Below are positions 1 through 12,214 of a stretch of 64,000 bases of DNA, piece after piece. The stretch is from NCBI GenBank assembly GCA_032719365.1, contig CM064870.1:20712738-20776737 (forward strand), in the 5' to 3' direction. Positions within the stretch are counted from its first letter, which is position 1. The number at the start of each line of letters is the position of its first letter. The notes beneath the pieces were generated by a model. That model was not told the origin of the DNA. It did no database searches and saw nothing but the letters and a program-made list of their open reading frames with translations. Made by a program: the position numbers and the translations under genes. This DNA is from Prinsepia uniflora (taxonomy: Eukaryota > Streptophyta > Magnoliopsida > Rosales > Rosaceae).

Positions 1-799
1 GATTTCTCTGTCCCTGCTACAGCCCGCATCCGTGATCCACCTGAAGGGCTTTTAAAACCATAAAAGCTGTGAGTGCACGAAAATAAATAATTTAATAAAA
101 CACATTTCATAAAAGACATTTATGCCCTTCACTAAAAAAACATGCATGCATATGAAAACCTGTTAATTCAAATATAATAAAATAGTTTCTAAAACCAAAT
201 CCCTTTTCCTTCCTCAAACATAGAAACACCATTTCATAAATCCAATAAATCTGTAATCCAAATACTGATCCTTGGCATCCCAGATGCCTTGCATCCCAAA
301 CGCTTGAAGTCCCAGACGTCATATCCCGGTCTAAAGCGACGCGTGCCTCTCGGGGTCTCTCCGGGTTAATCTCTGACATCTCAGATGTTTGACGTCCCAT
401 ACGTCTAATCATAGCAATCCTGCTCCTAAGCCACTATATGGTCCGGTCACTCCGTGCAATGACCCATCGCAGGTAATGCGTCGTGACTTCCCTAGTGTCC
501 TAGACAGCTGGAGGAGACCATCCACATATCCTCGTATATGGATGGTATATGGAAAATATTTTATAAAATAATTTCAAAATCTTTCAAAGGGGCCATGCCC
601 AGGATTTCCATATACCATCATAAATCCATAAATCCAAATCCATTTAGAGTCTCCGAATTCAAAATCACATTTTTAAACCACAAATTAGACTCATGCCCGG
701 TATCATAACCAACTAGGCCTTTAGCCCGATCATGTAAACCAAATGGGTCTCAACCCGACACATTATTAAATCAAATGGACTCCATGTCCGATAGTTTCC

Positions 800-2118
800 A
801 AATCAAATGTGTCTCATGCCCGATTCCTTATTTCCAAATCCAAAACCATTCCATTAAATGCACAGTTGAAAACACAAGCGCATGTAAATCCAACATAAAA
901 CTATACGCCTCAAAGTACGTGCAAATACGCAACCAAAGACCACAAATATACGTACTCAAGGCATTGAAACATAGATATAAAACATATAAAACAGTTATGC
1001 ATTCATGATATTTAGAAACCAAAAGTCCACTCACAGACCATCCAAGCTATCGCCTTGATACGCGTGCCATAAGTCTTCCCGAGGCTAAATCACCATCTCA
1101 GGAACTTTCGAACCTGTGCAAATCATACTCGAAGGTCACTAACTATCTAAATAAGTTCATAGGATAAAACCATAAACTCTCAGAAAAGTCAACGTGTCCC
1201 GAGGTGAAAAATCTCGATTTAACCAACCTAACGATCTCTCATTGACCCGAAACTACCACCATTGGATCTAGATCGTCGAAACCTTTAGAATGGTCCTAGT
1301 CCCACCTCAAAATACATGTACATGCGCCCCCACTTTCGGGTCAAAGGTACAGTTAACGTTAACAAAAAAGTCAATGCTAACGTTAGTAAAGTCAACGCTG
1401 ACGTCATCGGTCAACGGTCAAAGTTAACGACTGACGTCATCGTTGAATATCGCAGTGGCGTCAAATGGACTGCAAGTTAAATGTGTCTCATGCCCAATTC
1501 GATATTTCCAAATCCAAAACCATCCATTAAATCCACAATTGAAAACACAAGCGCATGTAAATCCAACATAAAACTATACACCTCGAAATACGTGCAAATA
1601 CGTAACCAAAGACCACAAATATATGTACTTAAGGCATTCAAACATAGATATAAAACATATAAAACAGTTATGCATGCATCATATTTACAAACCAAAAGTC
1701 CGCTCACAGAGCATCCAAGCTGTCGCCTCGATACACATGACATAAGTCTTCCCGAGGCTAAATCACCATCTTTGGAACTTTCGAACCTGTCCAAATCATA
1801 CCCGAAGGTCACTAACTATCTAAATAAGTTCGTAAGATTAAACCCAAAACTCTCGAAAAATTCAACGTGTTTCGAGGTGAAAAGCCTCGATTTAACCAAC
1901 CAAACGATCTCCGATCAACCCAAAACCACCACCATTGGAACTAGATCGTCGAACCCTTTAGAATGGTCCTAGTCACAGCTTGAAATACGTGCCCACGCAC
2001 CCCCACTTGCGGGTCAAAGGTACGGTTAACGTTGACAAAAAAAGTCAATGCTGACGTCAGGGGTCAACGGCTGACGTCATCGTTGAATGACGTAGAGGCG
2101 TCATCCCTGACACCTATC
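800..2118. repeat. Direct tandem duplication, period about 675 bp, inside an LTR
   Basis: The stretch beginning 'aaatgtgtctcatgccc' near 803 recurs near 1,478. The similarity continues through 'gcatgtaaatccaac' and the 'gtcaacgctgacgtca' region to 'gacgtcatcgttgaat' in both copies (about 1,450 and 2,088). The copies differ by scattered substitutions and small indels, so the duplication is not recent. Confidence 0.75.
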
Positions 2119-2708
2119 AGTCTTGATATGATGACATCATCTCATCTCCTTCCTCTGTATCGGTCAACCCGTTCCACTATAGCGGGTCGCACAGACCCGC
2201 AACCCGACCAGGTCCAAACTCTTTCATTTCTCAACCAAAATCGATCCCGTTGATTCCTACATGATCGTCCAGTCCCCAGGAATAGATCCCCTTAATCAAA
2301 ATTGAGAAAATCGAACTGAAACCTTACCTGGGATTGATGAACAGTAGCTTCGAAATTCCTCCTCCGTTTCCAGCCGTCTTAGGCCACCAACGCCTTCGAA
2401 ACTGATTCCCATGGGCTCATCTCATTCCCTATGATACTTCAGAATCAATCCCATCCTTCATCACACACCAAAAATTCAATTTCAATTTTTGAAATAAACA
2501 CATTTTACGGGTTTTAGTTTACCTTCCCTCGCCGTGGTCTCTTCCGTCCCTCATCCATCCATCCGTCTCAATCCCTCACTCTCAGTCACCTAGTCATCAT
2601 AGTAGGGGATGTGATGGGGTGGTGGTGTGGGTTGGGTATGTGGGTTTCAGATTGGATCGAAATGGGTTAAGGGAAATGGTGGTGCATGTATGTAAAATGG
2701 GAATCATT

Positions 2709-2734
2709 GGATGAGTGACCCTTATCACTCATCC
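2709..2734. repeat. Dyad-symmetric motif in LTR
   Basis: A diverged copy of the inverted-repeat motif found in all these LTRs. The arms GGATGAGTGAC and TCACTCATCC flank a short centre. The best copies are at 20,002-20,027 and 26,647-26,672. Confidence 0.6.
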
Positions 2735-3084
2735 ATTGGGCCTAATTACAAATATTTGGGCCCACTACATGACAAATGTTCCCCTGCCTCGTACATCATG
2801 CAATAGTATCTGTAACCTTCCGTGACCCGTAACTTTTCTGTCGAATGTCCAAATTCGATGTGCTGCCTATCTACAGACTCGTATCGACTCGATCTACGTA
2901 ATAGTTCTCGGTCCTTGTGCATTGGACCTCCCGGATCAAAAGTCAACTTTTTACCCTTATTCAGGGGCAAAATCGTAATTTCAACCGGAACGTCCGATAA
3001 TCCTTGACTAATTCCCGATTAGTCTCACCAATCTTTAATTAATTCTTAATTAATCTCGTAAATTTGGGACGGGTCGTTACAAGC

Positions 3085-3714
3085 CGCTCTGAGGAGACGC
3101 TGAGGATCAAGATTGCTAGAGATTGATATCACTCCGAACAAGGTCCAGGGAAGGACTCGGACTTGAGACCCCGAGTGGCACTCTTAGCCTTAAAAACCGT
3201 GGGGAATGTCAGACATCTAGGATGTCAAGGATTGGGTATACTGTATTTAACTATTTGGGTAGAGACCCCACATGTTTTATTGATTTTGGGCAGAGGACCC
3301 ACATGTTTTGGTTTTGGGCTGAGACCCTATTAAGGAAATGACTTTGATTGATAAATGTTTTCACTAAGTTTTAAATTGAAAAACGATATGATTTGATTCA
3401 ATGAAATTGTTTGCTATAACTCGTTTTCTTATGCATACATGCTTTTTAGTAAAGAGTACAATTGTCTTTTCATGAAACAGTTTCTAAATTGTTTATTTTC
3501 GTCCACTCACAGCTTTTATTGTTTTTGGTACCCTTTAGGTTGATCGTGGATGCGGGCTGTAGTAGAGACTGAGACGTCACATGTCGCCACAGATCCTGGT
3601 GTACTCTGGTAGCCCCGAGAGAGTTTAGGTGTATCCTTGGCCTGGCACAGAGTGTCAGACGAGAGCATGACACATCAAGCATTAATCCAGGGAGTATTGG
3701 GATGGGTCGTGTCA
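3085..3714 (+). mobile_element. 3' fragment of Tekay-like LTR, plus orientation
   Basis: The sequence from 'gagaccccgagtggc' through 'gtccactcacagctttta' and the duplicated-looking Val/Gly-poor end 'gggatgggtcgtgtca' (ends 3,714) matches the 3' ends of the plus-orientation LTRs at 49,676 and 52,378. No TGGTATCAGAGC primer site follows, so this is not an intact 5' LTR. It abuts the oppositely oriented LTR that ends at 3,081. Confidence 0.65.
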
Positions 3715-4806
3715 TTTATTATATGATTCTCAAGCATACTTGATTATTTATTTTAGAATTAAATATGATCGATATGATGTTATGCATACTATATGTTATA
3801 TGTTTGGACATGTTAGCATGCCGAATAATAAGTGAGGTACAAGTGTGTGCCATGAGGTGAGAAGTAATGTTATGTGGTAATGTACACCCGAGTATGTATG
3901 GTTGATATATTTATTGCATTGCATGCTAGTTTGACATTCATGGAATTTGTGCATATTGAATCACATGACATTGTTGAGACATAATATTATAACCACTTAG
4001 GAGTCACCTGTATCTTGTACCTCGTCTGAGTGGCCACAGAACCAGCTTCCACGTGATTGTTCACCTTGCGCAGCTTTTAATACTAGTTAAATATGCTTCT
4101 AGCTTGTTTCTTGAGCTCTAAGGGAACATGTGGTGATCGTGCTTAGCACCCAGCTTTCACGTGGTTGTGGTACACGAGCAAAGATACCCACTCTGGCATG
4201 AGCGGATTCCTTGTGCGACTCATGAGCAATGAGATTGTGGTTCATGCATATCATTTCATACTTGGGTTGTTTACAGATATTTATGAATTCAGCATGACTC
4301 ATTCGAGCATTATGATGCATGATTATTTTATTATTATTTATTTATCGTAGAACATCCAAGTTTGAGTTACTGTGTTACTTTTAGGAAAAAAAACGAGGGG
4401 TTAAACAAGTTTTACTATAAAGGGTTTTACTCTGAAATAAGCTTTGGGTCCACTCACCCTTGGTTTTTGAACCCCTCAGGTACCGCTGGTGTGCACGTAT
4501 TTCGAGGAGGCTTAATAGCAGCTCTGACATCCGCTCTCGAGTCTTGGGGCGAAGTTGATAGTTATCGGGTACTTTAGGTAGTAAGGTATAATGGTATGAT
4601 CATCAAACTTGACTCCCCGCTCTATGCTTCCGCAATGGGATGAAATGTGATCGGTTTTGCTCGACTACGTTTCCCTTGATTCACAAAACAACATTGTTTT
4701 ATTCAATTGGCTTCGTCACGTGGACGTCACCGTCCAGATGTCGGCTAGCATGCCTCGACCTACGTGCCCTGAGCGGACTTTCCAGGTCGGGGTGTGTCGT
4801 CTACAC
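3715..4806 (+). mobile_element. LTR-like fragment of another retrotransposon family
   Basis: This stretch has no supported gene. It contains 'gggtccactcacccttgg' followed by 'aacccctcaggtaccgctgg', a layout like the 3' part of the other LTRs here but too diverged to align by eye. It ends near 'gtcggggtgtgtcgtctaca'. The boundaries and family are guesses. Confidence 0.3.
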
Positions 4807-5082
4807 ATTTTCCACAATAAATACACAATTTCCAAATCTAATTATTTCCAAAATTCTTATCAAAATTAAATTGAGAGGCATTTCACATACCATTTTATAA
4901 TTAGTCCTTCAAATCAACCATAAATGTCCTATAACACAAAACATAATTAGTTTCCAATCAAACTCAAATTTCAAAACTATACAAATTATATTTCTCAAAC
5001 CTTCAAATTGGTCTATTGGTGTTTGAAAAAAAGTGATTTATTAGTAGTCAAAATAGTGATGAGAAGATGATATATTGTTGGG

Positions 5083-5158
<76 letters not shown>

Positions 5159-6309
5159 TGTAAGAGAGAGTTGTAGGTGGAGAGGAAGAAGAATGCAGTT
5201 AATTTGTTTAGAATCTTACTCGATGAAGGAACTTTCTAAGGAAATATTTAATGATTTGTCGGATAACATGTGGTCAACGATAAATATTACTCGACGAAGG
5301 TAATTCGTCATTATTTTCGATGTTACCCAACAAATAGTAAATATTCGTCGAGCTAGGTAACCAAATTTACACACCAACTGGCTTCTTTGTCCCCTAAAAT
5401 ATGATCCGACAAATATCAACATCTGACGGGCAACATTAGATTAAACGACAAAAAAAAAATCCTAGGTGAGATTATATTGGGCAAGTAACTTTTTCTTTCG
5501 TTTTACGATACTCAAGAGTCAAGATATTACCATTAAACTACTTCCGCATCTGACTCTCTGTTGCTGAATTCTGGTATAAGTTTGTGCATTGCCTGGCAGC
5601 CAATCACTAACTAGTTTTTTAAGCCAATATTTATTTCTTAGAGATGGCATTCAATTTTGAAGGTGACTTAACCTTACAGAGTACAGGCATCCCAGTTAGT
5701 TCAGGGACAATAATTATTAGTTCCTTGCACCGAATATACCCAATTATTTCATCTTCTGTCAAGTAATTAAATTTCCTTAATTACTAAGTCCAACTCTAAA
5801 TAACTAGATTTCCCCTTATTTTTCAGAATTTTTTAAAATCCTAAATTTAGAACGGTTAAATAAGAAATTAAAAATTTATTTATTTTGATTGAGAGCAAAA
5901 AAGTAAACACATTTTTAAGAGATCCAAATTTGATTTGGCAAGTAACACCCGTGGTTTCTTCTAAAAAAGTGGGTTTGTACTTGGTGGTAGAAAAGAAAAA
6001 TTTGTCTTTCTATATAAATTTGGGTGGCGGCTCCAGGTGTGCGCCCGTGATGGGGTTGGCTGCAACTGTGGTGTTTCGTTTAGGACTAATTTTAATCAAA
6101 TCCTTGTCTGAAATTTAGAGATAAAATTTTGTTATCCAAACAGTTGAATTTGAAATGAACTGCTTTGAAATGAGTTGCATTTCAAATTCAAATCCAAATC
6201 CAATGCTAACGGGCCCTAAATTTATCTGATATGGTTATAAATAATTTAAGATGTAGTAAAAATTTGTATTCTTGCTAACATTGCTCGTAAACAAGTAAAA
6301 GAAAATAAA
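4807..6309. other. AT-rich intergenic DNA, no gene seen
   Basis: No supported coding sequence is present. It contains a long GA microsatellite (5,089-5,156) and short repeated 'cgtcg/cgacga' words at 5,220-5,430 that could be a transposon subterminal region. Near 6,206 is a 'gggccc' end preceded by reiterated 'aaatccaaatcc' words, typical of a MITE terminus, but I could not find its partner. Confidence 0.5.
5089..5156. repeat. GA dinucleotide microsatellite
   Basis: About 34 uninterrupted GA units. The open frame across it (alternating Arg/Glu) is an artefact of the repeat. Confidence 0.95.
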
Positions 6310-6713
6310 TTATGACGACAATAATGTTTTATTTTGTTCACCTGGATCCAGAATTTCCTTCACAACGAGATTTCTGACCCTATTAATGGTCATGAAACAC
6401 AAATACAAACAAATGCTCTTCTAGCTCATCAAGTTGCTGCCTAAAGCTACACTCATTTTTCTTCAGCTGGAGCGCCACTTCTCCACTAGCTTGGCTCCAA
6501 TCCTCCTCTCTGCGATCCACCCAAAACTTGATCATCCCACGCATATGCTCAAGCTCGTCATTTAGCCGAGCCACGAGCCGGCTCACTGTTCCAAGTCCCT
6601 GTTTAGTATGTAAGTGCCTTTAGTGGCGGCATCTAGCTGAGCCGTCATCCTAGTTAGCCGTTTAGGAGAAGCCAAGTCAAGCGAAGCCGCTATGAAAGCC
6701 GGCATAGCCACAA

Positions 6714-7354
6714 TTAGTGCAAATGCATGTGTGACAACAATACACTTAGTGAAGCCGTTAGAGCCATTAAGAACATAGCCGAGCTAGCTCGGAACCTATT
6801 TGCCAACTGAAGCTGGGATCGAGCCTTATTTCGAGTTGACTCGAGCTGTTTTAGCAAGTTAGAACACCCGGTTTGAATGGCTTGAATCCTAATTAGAGAC
6901 AAAGTTGTAGTGAATTTGGTTAAACGAGTTACTAATTTAGGGGTAGTATGGTCATTTAGGGATTGAAGGGTTGTTTTGATAGAGCGGTATTTAATACATG
7001 TACGATCGATATCTTTTAATAGTAGACCACATAAGATGGAAGCATCGGCTCTTTGGGTGAAATAGTCAAAAAAACGTTTGTGATTAGTTTGATGGTTGCA
7101 GGTCATTTTTAAGATCCGAGTAACCATGGCTTGATCCAGATTTAGGAGATGCTCTGCGAAGAGCCGATAGGATGGAAACCGAGCTGCTGTAGTAGACTCC
7201 ACTGATGTACACTTGTTGAATTTTGTAGAACCTGCATCCGATAATGCGACAACGTGTGTGCAAAAGTCGAGGTAGGATTCAGTACGGAAGGCGTTAACAT
7301 ATTCTTCTCTTACATTCACCCACATTGAAGCAGATGATTCAATAGGGTTAGAAT
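6714..7354 (-). pseudogene. UPF0496 pseudogene exon 2, longest intact frame
   Basis: About 213 codons are open from the acceptor at 7,354 to the premature stop at 6,714-6,716. The open-frame Met at 7,325 is internal; codons DSNPIESSAS precede it in frame up to the splice site. The hydrophobic segment near residues 180-200 (MFLMALTASLSVLL) matches the position of the family's membrane-like stretch. The frame is lost just after it. Confidence 0.75.
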
Positions 7355-7381
7355 CTGTGTGAAGATAACAAATAATCTATC

Positions 7382-7869
7382 TGTTGACACCATATCTAAC
7401 CAGACCCAGTGGGCCGTATACTTAAAGCCCAGACTCCGTCCAAGGCCCAAAACCACCGTACTAATACAGCCCCAACACCGGACCCAATGCAAGATGCCAC
7501 GTGGAGGTCTATCCACCCTCGATTTGCGTAACACGTGTCAGCACGCAAATCGAGGAGTATTTGTCCCACATCGAAATTATGGGAATTGAACATCCTACCT
7601 ACCCATTCATAAGGGGTACACATTTCCCAATAAAGGTAACTAATATCTACTATTCACTATTACTCTACCGAACTTACCATTTACCGTTTCCTCTTACGAA
7701 CAAAGTTACTGACTTGACCGTCGGAGAACCTTAGGCTGGCACCACACCGATGCTCATACTAACGGAAAACCCGCGATTCACTAAAGTTGACAGGTTACGA
7801 GGAAGGACACGCGTCACTTGGTGATTGGGCGACGAGTAATTGACAGTTGGAACATTTAACGCTTCAACA
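7382..7869 (+). repeat. 5' LTR of Tat-lineage element
   Basis: It begins TGTTGACACC and ends CGCTTCAACA, giving the terminal inverted repeat TGTTGA/TCAACA. It is 488 bp long and lies 3 bp before a good primer-binding site. It is the only copy in the window. Confidence 0.8.
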
Positions 7870-7872
7870 GTT

Positions 7873-7884
7873 TGGCGCCGTCTG
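7873..7884 (+). other. Primer-binding site
   Basis: TGGCGCCGTCTG lies three bases after the LTR end. This word is the usual primer site of many plant Tat-lineage elements. Confidence 0.75.
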
Positions 7885-7975
7885 TTAGAAACTAACTAAG
7901 TTTACCTACGCTCAACAAGACCGAGTTAACACTCGTCCACTTAGTACACTGAGAGCGAACTCGTCGACACTGAAC

Positions 7976-8275
7976 ATGCAGGGCGAACACGATCTCGGTG
8001 AGATCACATCCGGACAAGGCCCCAGAACAATGAGAGACCCCTCTCCTAACTTTTTACAGATAATCGAAAGACTCCAGAGCGACATGTCCGAGGTCAAAAC
8101 TAAGCGTACCCAGGCCGAGTCAAGATGTCAGGCACTCGACGATCGGTACACCGAGGTGGCCGAGCAATTACGGGTTCCGCAGGTAGAACTCACTGCCCAC
8201 CGAGCCCACGTCGGTAAGAAGGAGGCTGACAAGGTGGTGGCCGAGTGCGCCGAGCGTGCTGAAAGAAATCCCTGA
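7976..8275 (+). pseudogene. gag N-terminal remnant
   Basis: The 99-residue frame starts MQGEHDLGEI about 90 bp after the primer site and ends at a TGA. It has a predicted coiled-coil-like stretch (ERLQSDMSEVKTKRTQAESR). In this lineage gag is several hundred residues. Here the protease region follows within 50 bp, so most of gag, including any CCHC knuckle, has been deleted. Confidence 0.6.
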
Positions 8276-11200
8276 GTGGCGGGAAAAGATAAGGAACACA
8301 CGGTGACCGAGCCATATAAAAAGTGGCAAGTAGATGTCAATGTCCTCTTTGTGAGAGCATTCAAATAGTTGGGCATCCCAGAATTTAGCCTGGATCGTTC
8401 CCCTACACCACTCTTTGGTTTCACTAGGGACTCCATCGTCCAGCACGAAACAGTCACCCTCCCACTCTCCCTCGGATCATATCCACGGAGGGCAACTGTG
8501 CTTGCATCTTTTCTAGTGGTGGACTGGCCTGCGACTTACAACGCCATTCTCGGGCGGGGAATACTTAACCAGATGAAAGCAGTCGTCTCCACCCACCTAC
8601 ATCTGGTAAAATTCCCAACCCCTATGGGGATTGACCAAGTCCGAGGAGACCAAATGGCTGCAAGAGCATGCAACTCTGTCACCCCGATCCAGCCACCAAA
8701 GGAAACTACAGCAGTGACAGAATTCGTGTTTGAGGCTGACCCTGTCAACCCTCAAGTTGCACAAAAAATACAAGATGGGTCAATTGAGGACCCTCGGGAC
8801 CATTCAGTAACACCACACCTGCAGCCAATCGAAGAATTTGAAGAGATTGTACAATCCCACAACTTTGCAGACCGAAAGGTGAAGATCGAAACAACCCTCT
8901 CTCCCGATCTACGCTCACAGCTAATCCTTTTTTTTAGGGACAACTCTGAAGTGTTCGCCTGGTCCTACAGCGACATGCCCGGCATCTCCACTGATGTTAT
9001 CCGCCACCGGCTCAGTATCGATCTTGCTTACAAGCCTGTCGAACAGAAACGCTGCCTCTATGACGCAGAAAGAACCGAGGCTATGAAGGCAGAAATCGTC
9101 AAACTCAACACCATTCATTTTGTCCGCAAGGCCGTCTATGCCGCTTGGGTAGCCAACGTTGTCCTCGTCAAGAAACCCTCGGGGGCATGGCGAATGTGCA
9201 TTGATTTCACCGACCTAAACAAAGCTTACCCCTAGGACAGTTTTCCTCTACTGAAGATGACCAACTAGTCGACGACACGACCGGACATGAGCTCCTGAGC
9301 TTCATGGACGCGTACTCCGGCTATAATCACATTTTTATGCATCCGGCAGATAAGATACACACAACCTTCCAGATAGACCAAGGTTTATATTGCTACAATT
9401 TCATGCCCTTCAGACTCAAGAACATGGGGGCCACTTACCAGCGCCTAGTGAACTTCATGTTTACAGACCAGATAGGGAAAACAATGGAGGTCTACATTGA
9501 TGACATGCTTGTTAAGAGTAAATCGGCTGACCTACTAATCCCCAATCTCTCACGAATGTTCGACGTCCTCAAACGATATCTGATGAGGTTGAACCCGGCC
9601 AAATGTGTCTTCGGAGTCGACTTTAGGAAGTTCATGGGCTTCATGATTAGTCAAAGAGGTATTGAGGTCAACCCGAAAAAAATCAAGGCCCTAGTCGATA
9701 TGGAGACCCCACGAACCCAGAAGGAAGTACAAAGCCTAACCGGCCGAGTCGTAGCTCTTACACGATTCATCTCCAAAGCCACCGACAAGTGCGTGCCTTT
9801 CTTCAAAGCCCTGAAGAGCAAATCCAAACACATTACATGGACGGAGGAATGCACTAAGGCCTTCACCGAACTCAAGGAATACATGGGCAGAGCACCGCTA
9901 TTGGCGAGACCTGACACCGGAGAAACCCTCTACATGTAATTATCTGTCTCCGCTTCTGCCACCAGTTCGGTACTTGTTAAGCGTAAGGACAGCGCTGAAC
10001 ACCAGGTGTACTACGTCAGCAAGGCCTTGCAGAACGCCGAGCCAAGGTACTCTGACCTAGAGAAGCTCGCCTTCGCCCTCATCATGTCCTCCAGAAAGCT
10101 CGGGCCCTACTTCCAGGCTCATTCCAACATTGTCATGATCGACAGACCACTCTGGCAAGTGCTCCAGAAGCCCGAAACATCTGGAAGATTACTCAAATGG
10201 GCGATCGAAATCAGTGAATTCGACATCACCTTTGCTCCCCGCACCGCTAAGAAAGGGCAGGCCGTGGCAGATTTTATTTCCGAATTCTCCTACGTTCCAA
10301 TGGCTTCCGTACAAGAGATCATCCCATCCCGTCCTCCATCCATAACACATACTTTGGTTGAGGAGAGCCCGTAGTTCGACCCTTCTCTGGCAACATGGCT
10401 CCTCTACATCGACGGATCGGCCTGCCACAATGGGTTAGGGGCTGGACTTGTCCTCACCACAACGGACAAGGTCCGATTGGAATATGCCTTTCGTTTTCTG
10501 TTCAAGGCCTCCAACAATGTCGTTGAGTATGAGGCCCTCCTTGCGGGACTCCGCCTCGCCAAGACCATGGATGCAAAACAAATCAGAATATATAGCGATT
10601 CACAGCTCATCGTCAACCAGATCAACAATGAATATGAGGCCAAAGACTCTTCCATGGCGGCATACAGAGCATTGGCAAAGTCTCTCCTATGTGGTTTCCA
10701 CAGTTATGCTATCACTCAGATTCCACGCTCCGAAAATAGTTACGCCGATGCTCTAGCCCGGCTTGCCTCCTCCCTCGATGAAAGACAGAGCCGCACTGTC
10801 CTAGTAGAAATACTTAATCAACCTAGCAACCAATGCTCGGCGGTCTGCACAATAGACACTGACTGCACATGGATAACCCCGCTCCTGGGATTCCTCACAA
10901 ACAGAACTCTCTCTTCCGACAAGATCGAGGCAAAGAAGGTCTGGCGACAGGCAGCACGGTATACACTCATCAACGCCCAACTCTACAAGCGGGGCTTTAC
11001 TCTGCCCCTTCTAAAATGTCTCGTCCCGGATGCAAGTCTGGAAGAGATACATGTCGATATTTACGGAAATCACTCTGGACCACGATCGCTGTCCCATAAA
11101 GCCTTCCGGCAGGGTTTTGACTGGCCAACCATGCACGAGGATATGGCAGAGCTAACCAAGCGATGTGATAAGTGTCAACGGTTCACCCCTTTCCTCCATT

Positions 11201-12095
11201 TACCTCCAGAAAACCTCACACCCATGATCAGCCCCTGGCCTTTTTCACAATGGGGACTTGACTTAATCGGGAAAATGCCAGTCGGGAAGAGTAAGACAGA
11301 GTATGCAGTAGTGGCGGTGGACTACTTCACACAATGGTAGAGGCAAAGGCTTTGGCCTCCATCACCATGGCCCATATTGAAACGTTCGTCTTCCAGAACA
11401 TTATTTGTCATTTCAGTCTCCCAGGCACCATTGTCACGGACAACGGGAAACAATTAGACAATGCACGCTTCCGTTCCTTTTGTGACATACACAATATCCG
11501 TCTCTGCTTCGCTTCACCAGGTCACCCCCAATCCAACGGACATGTAAAGGCCATCAACAAAATCATCAAGTACACGTTAAAAACACAACTAGACGAGGCC
11601 AAGGGCAAGTGGTCTGAAATCCTCCCCAACGCACTCTGGTCATATCAGACTTCCTACTGAACATCGAAAAATGAAACCCCCTTTTCACTGACCTTCGGAA
11701 CAGAAGCGGCCATCCTTGCTGAACTAAACGAAACTTCTTAGCGAGTGTCGACCTACGAGCCCGAACAAAATAACCATCAGCTCGTGCTCAGTTTGGACCT
11801 CATTGAAGAACACAGGGAATACGCTAACCTCAGAAACATTGCCTGCAAGCAGCGACTCTGCAATTATCACAACGCCAGAGTCAAACACCGTGGTTTTCAG
11901 GTAGGAGACTGGGTCCTCCGAAAGGTCAGCCTCGCCACTAAGGATAGCTCAGCCGGAACTCTCGGCCCAAACTGGGAAGGTCCCTACCGGGTTACACGAA
12001 TCTGCTGGCTCGGCATCTATGAATTGGAAGACTTAAGTAGGCGACAACTCGGCCACCCATGGAATGCCGAACACTTAAAGAAATACTTCATTTAA
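8276..12095 (+). pseudogene. Tat-lineage pol polyprotein remnant (PR-RT-RH-aRH-IN)
   Basis: Protease-like sequence lies at about 8,330-8,690 (FLVVDWPATYNAILGRG), but the DSG/DGG active-site segment is missing. RT follows at 8,880-9,940, with NVVLVKKPSGAWRMCIDF, DAYSGYN and the YIDDMLVKS catalytic motif. RNase H is at 9,940-10,290 and a second RNase H at 10,376-10,790 (LLYIDGSACHNG, YSDSQLIVNQ, DALARLAS). Integrase runs to 12,095, with an H/H...CDKC finger, a TDNGKQ motif and a C-terminal GPNWEGPYRV module. The frame is broken by stops at 8,366, 9,233, 9,937, 10,372, 11,658 and about 11,739, and by frameshifts near 9,258 and 11,337. The third catalytic residue of integrase reads Lys (NGHVKAIN) where the family has Glu. 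It is not functional. Confidence 0.9.
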
Positions 12096-12214
12096 ACTTT
12101 GTATTTTTTTTATCTTATAACTTGTTGTAATTTGACGACCTTGGCACCCCTTATTTATGAATTCTTCCATTTACCAAACATTTGTCACCTAAAGCTAACA
12201 CGGGCTCAAACATA

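Larger units (their letters stand above)
1..3081 (-). mobile_element. Partial LTR of Tekay-like Ty3/gypsy family, minus orientation
   Basis: Read on the minus strand, this starts at 3,081 with TGTAACGACCCGTCCC, as the other LTRs of the window do, and runs off the left edge. The left edge resembles the LTR segment at 17,740-17,850 (the 'aaagctgtgagtg' region). No polypurine tract lies next to 3,081, so this is either a 5' LTR whose element lies left of the window or a solo LTR. It contains a tandem duplication at about 800-2,118. There is no credible coding sequence. Confidence 0.75.

Noticed and set aside
5067..5303. Open frame with a long Arg-Glu run
   Set aside because: It is the translation of the GA microsatellite and has no other support.
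8276..12095. Possible endogenous pararetrovirus
   Set aside because: The presence of an integrase, LTRs and a second RNase H identifies a Ty3/gypsy Tat-lineage retrotransposon. No movement or capsid protein is seen.
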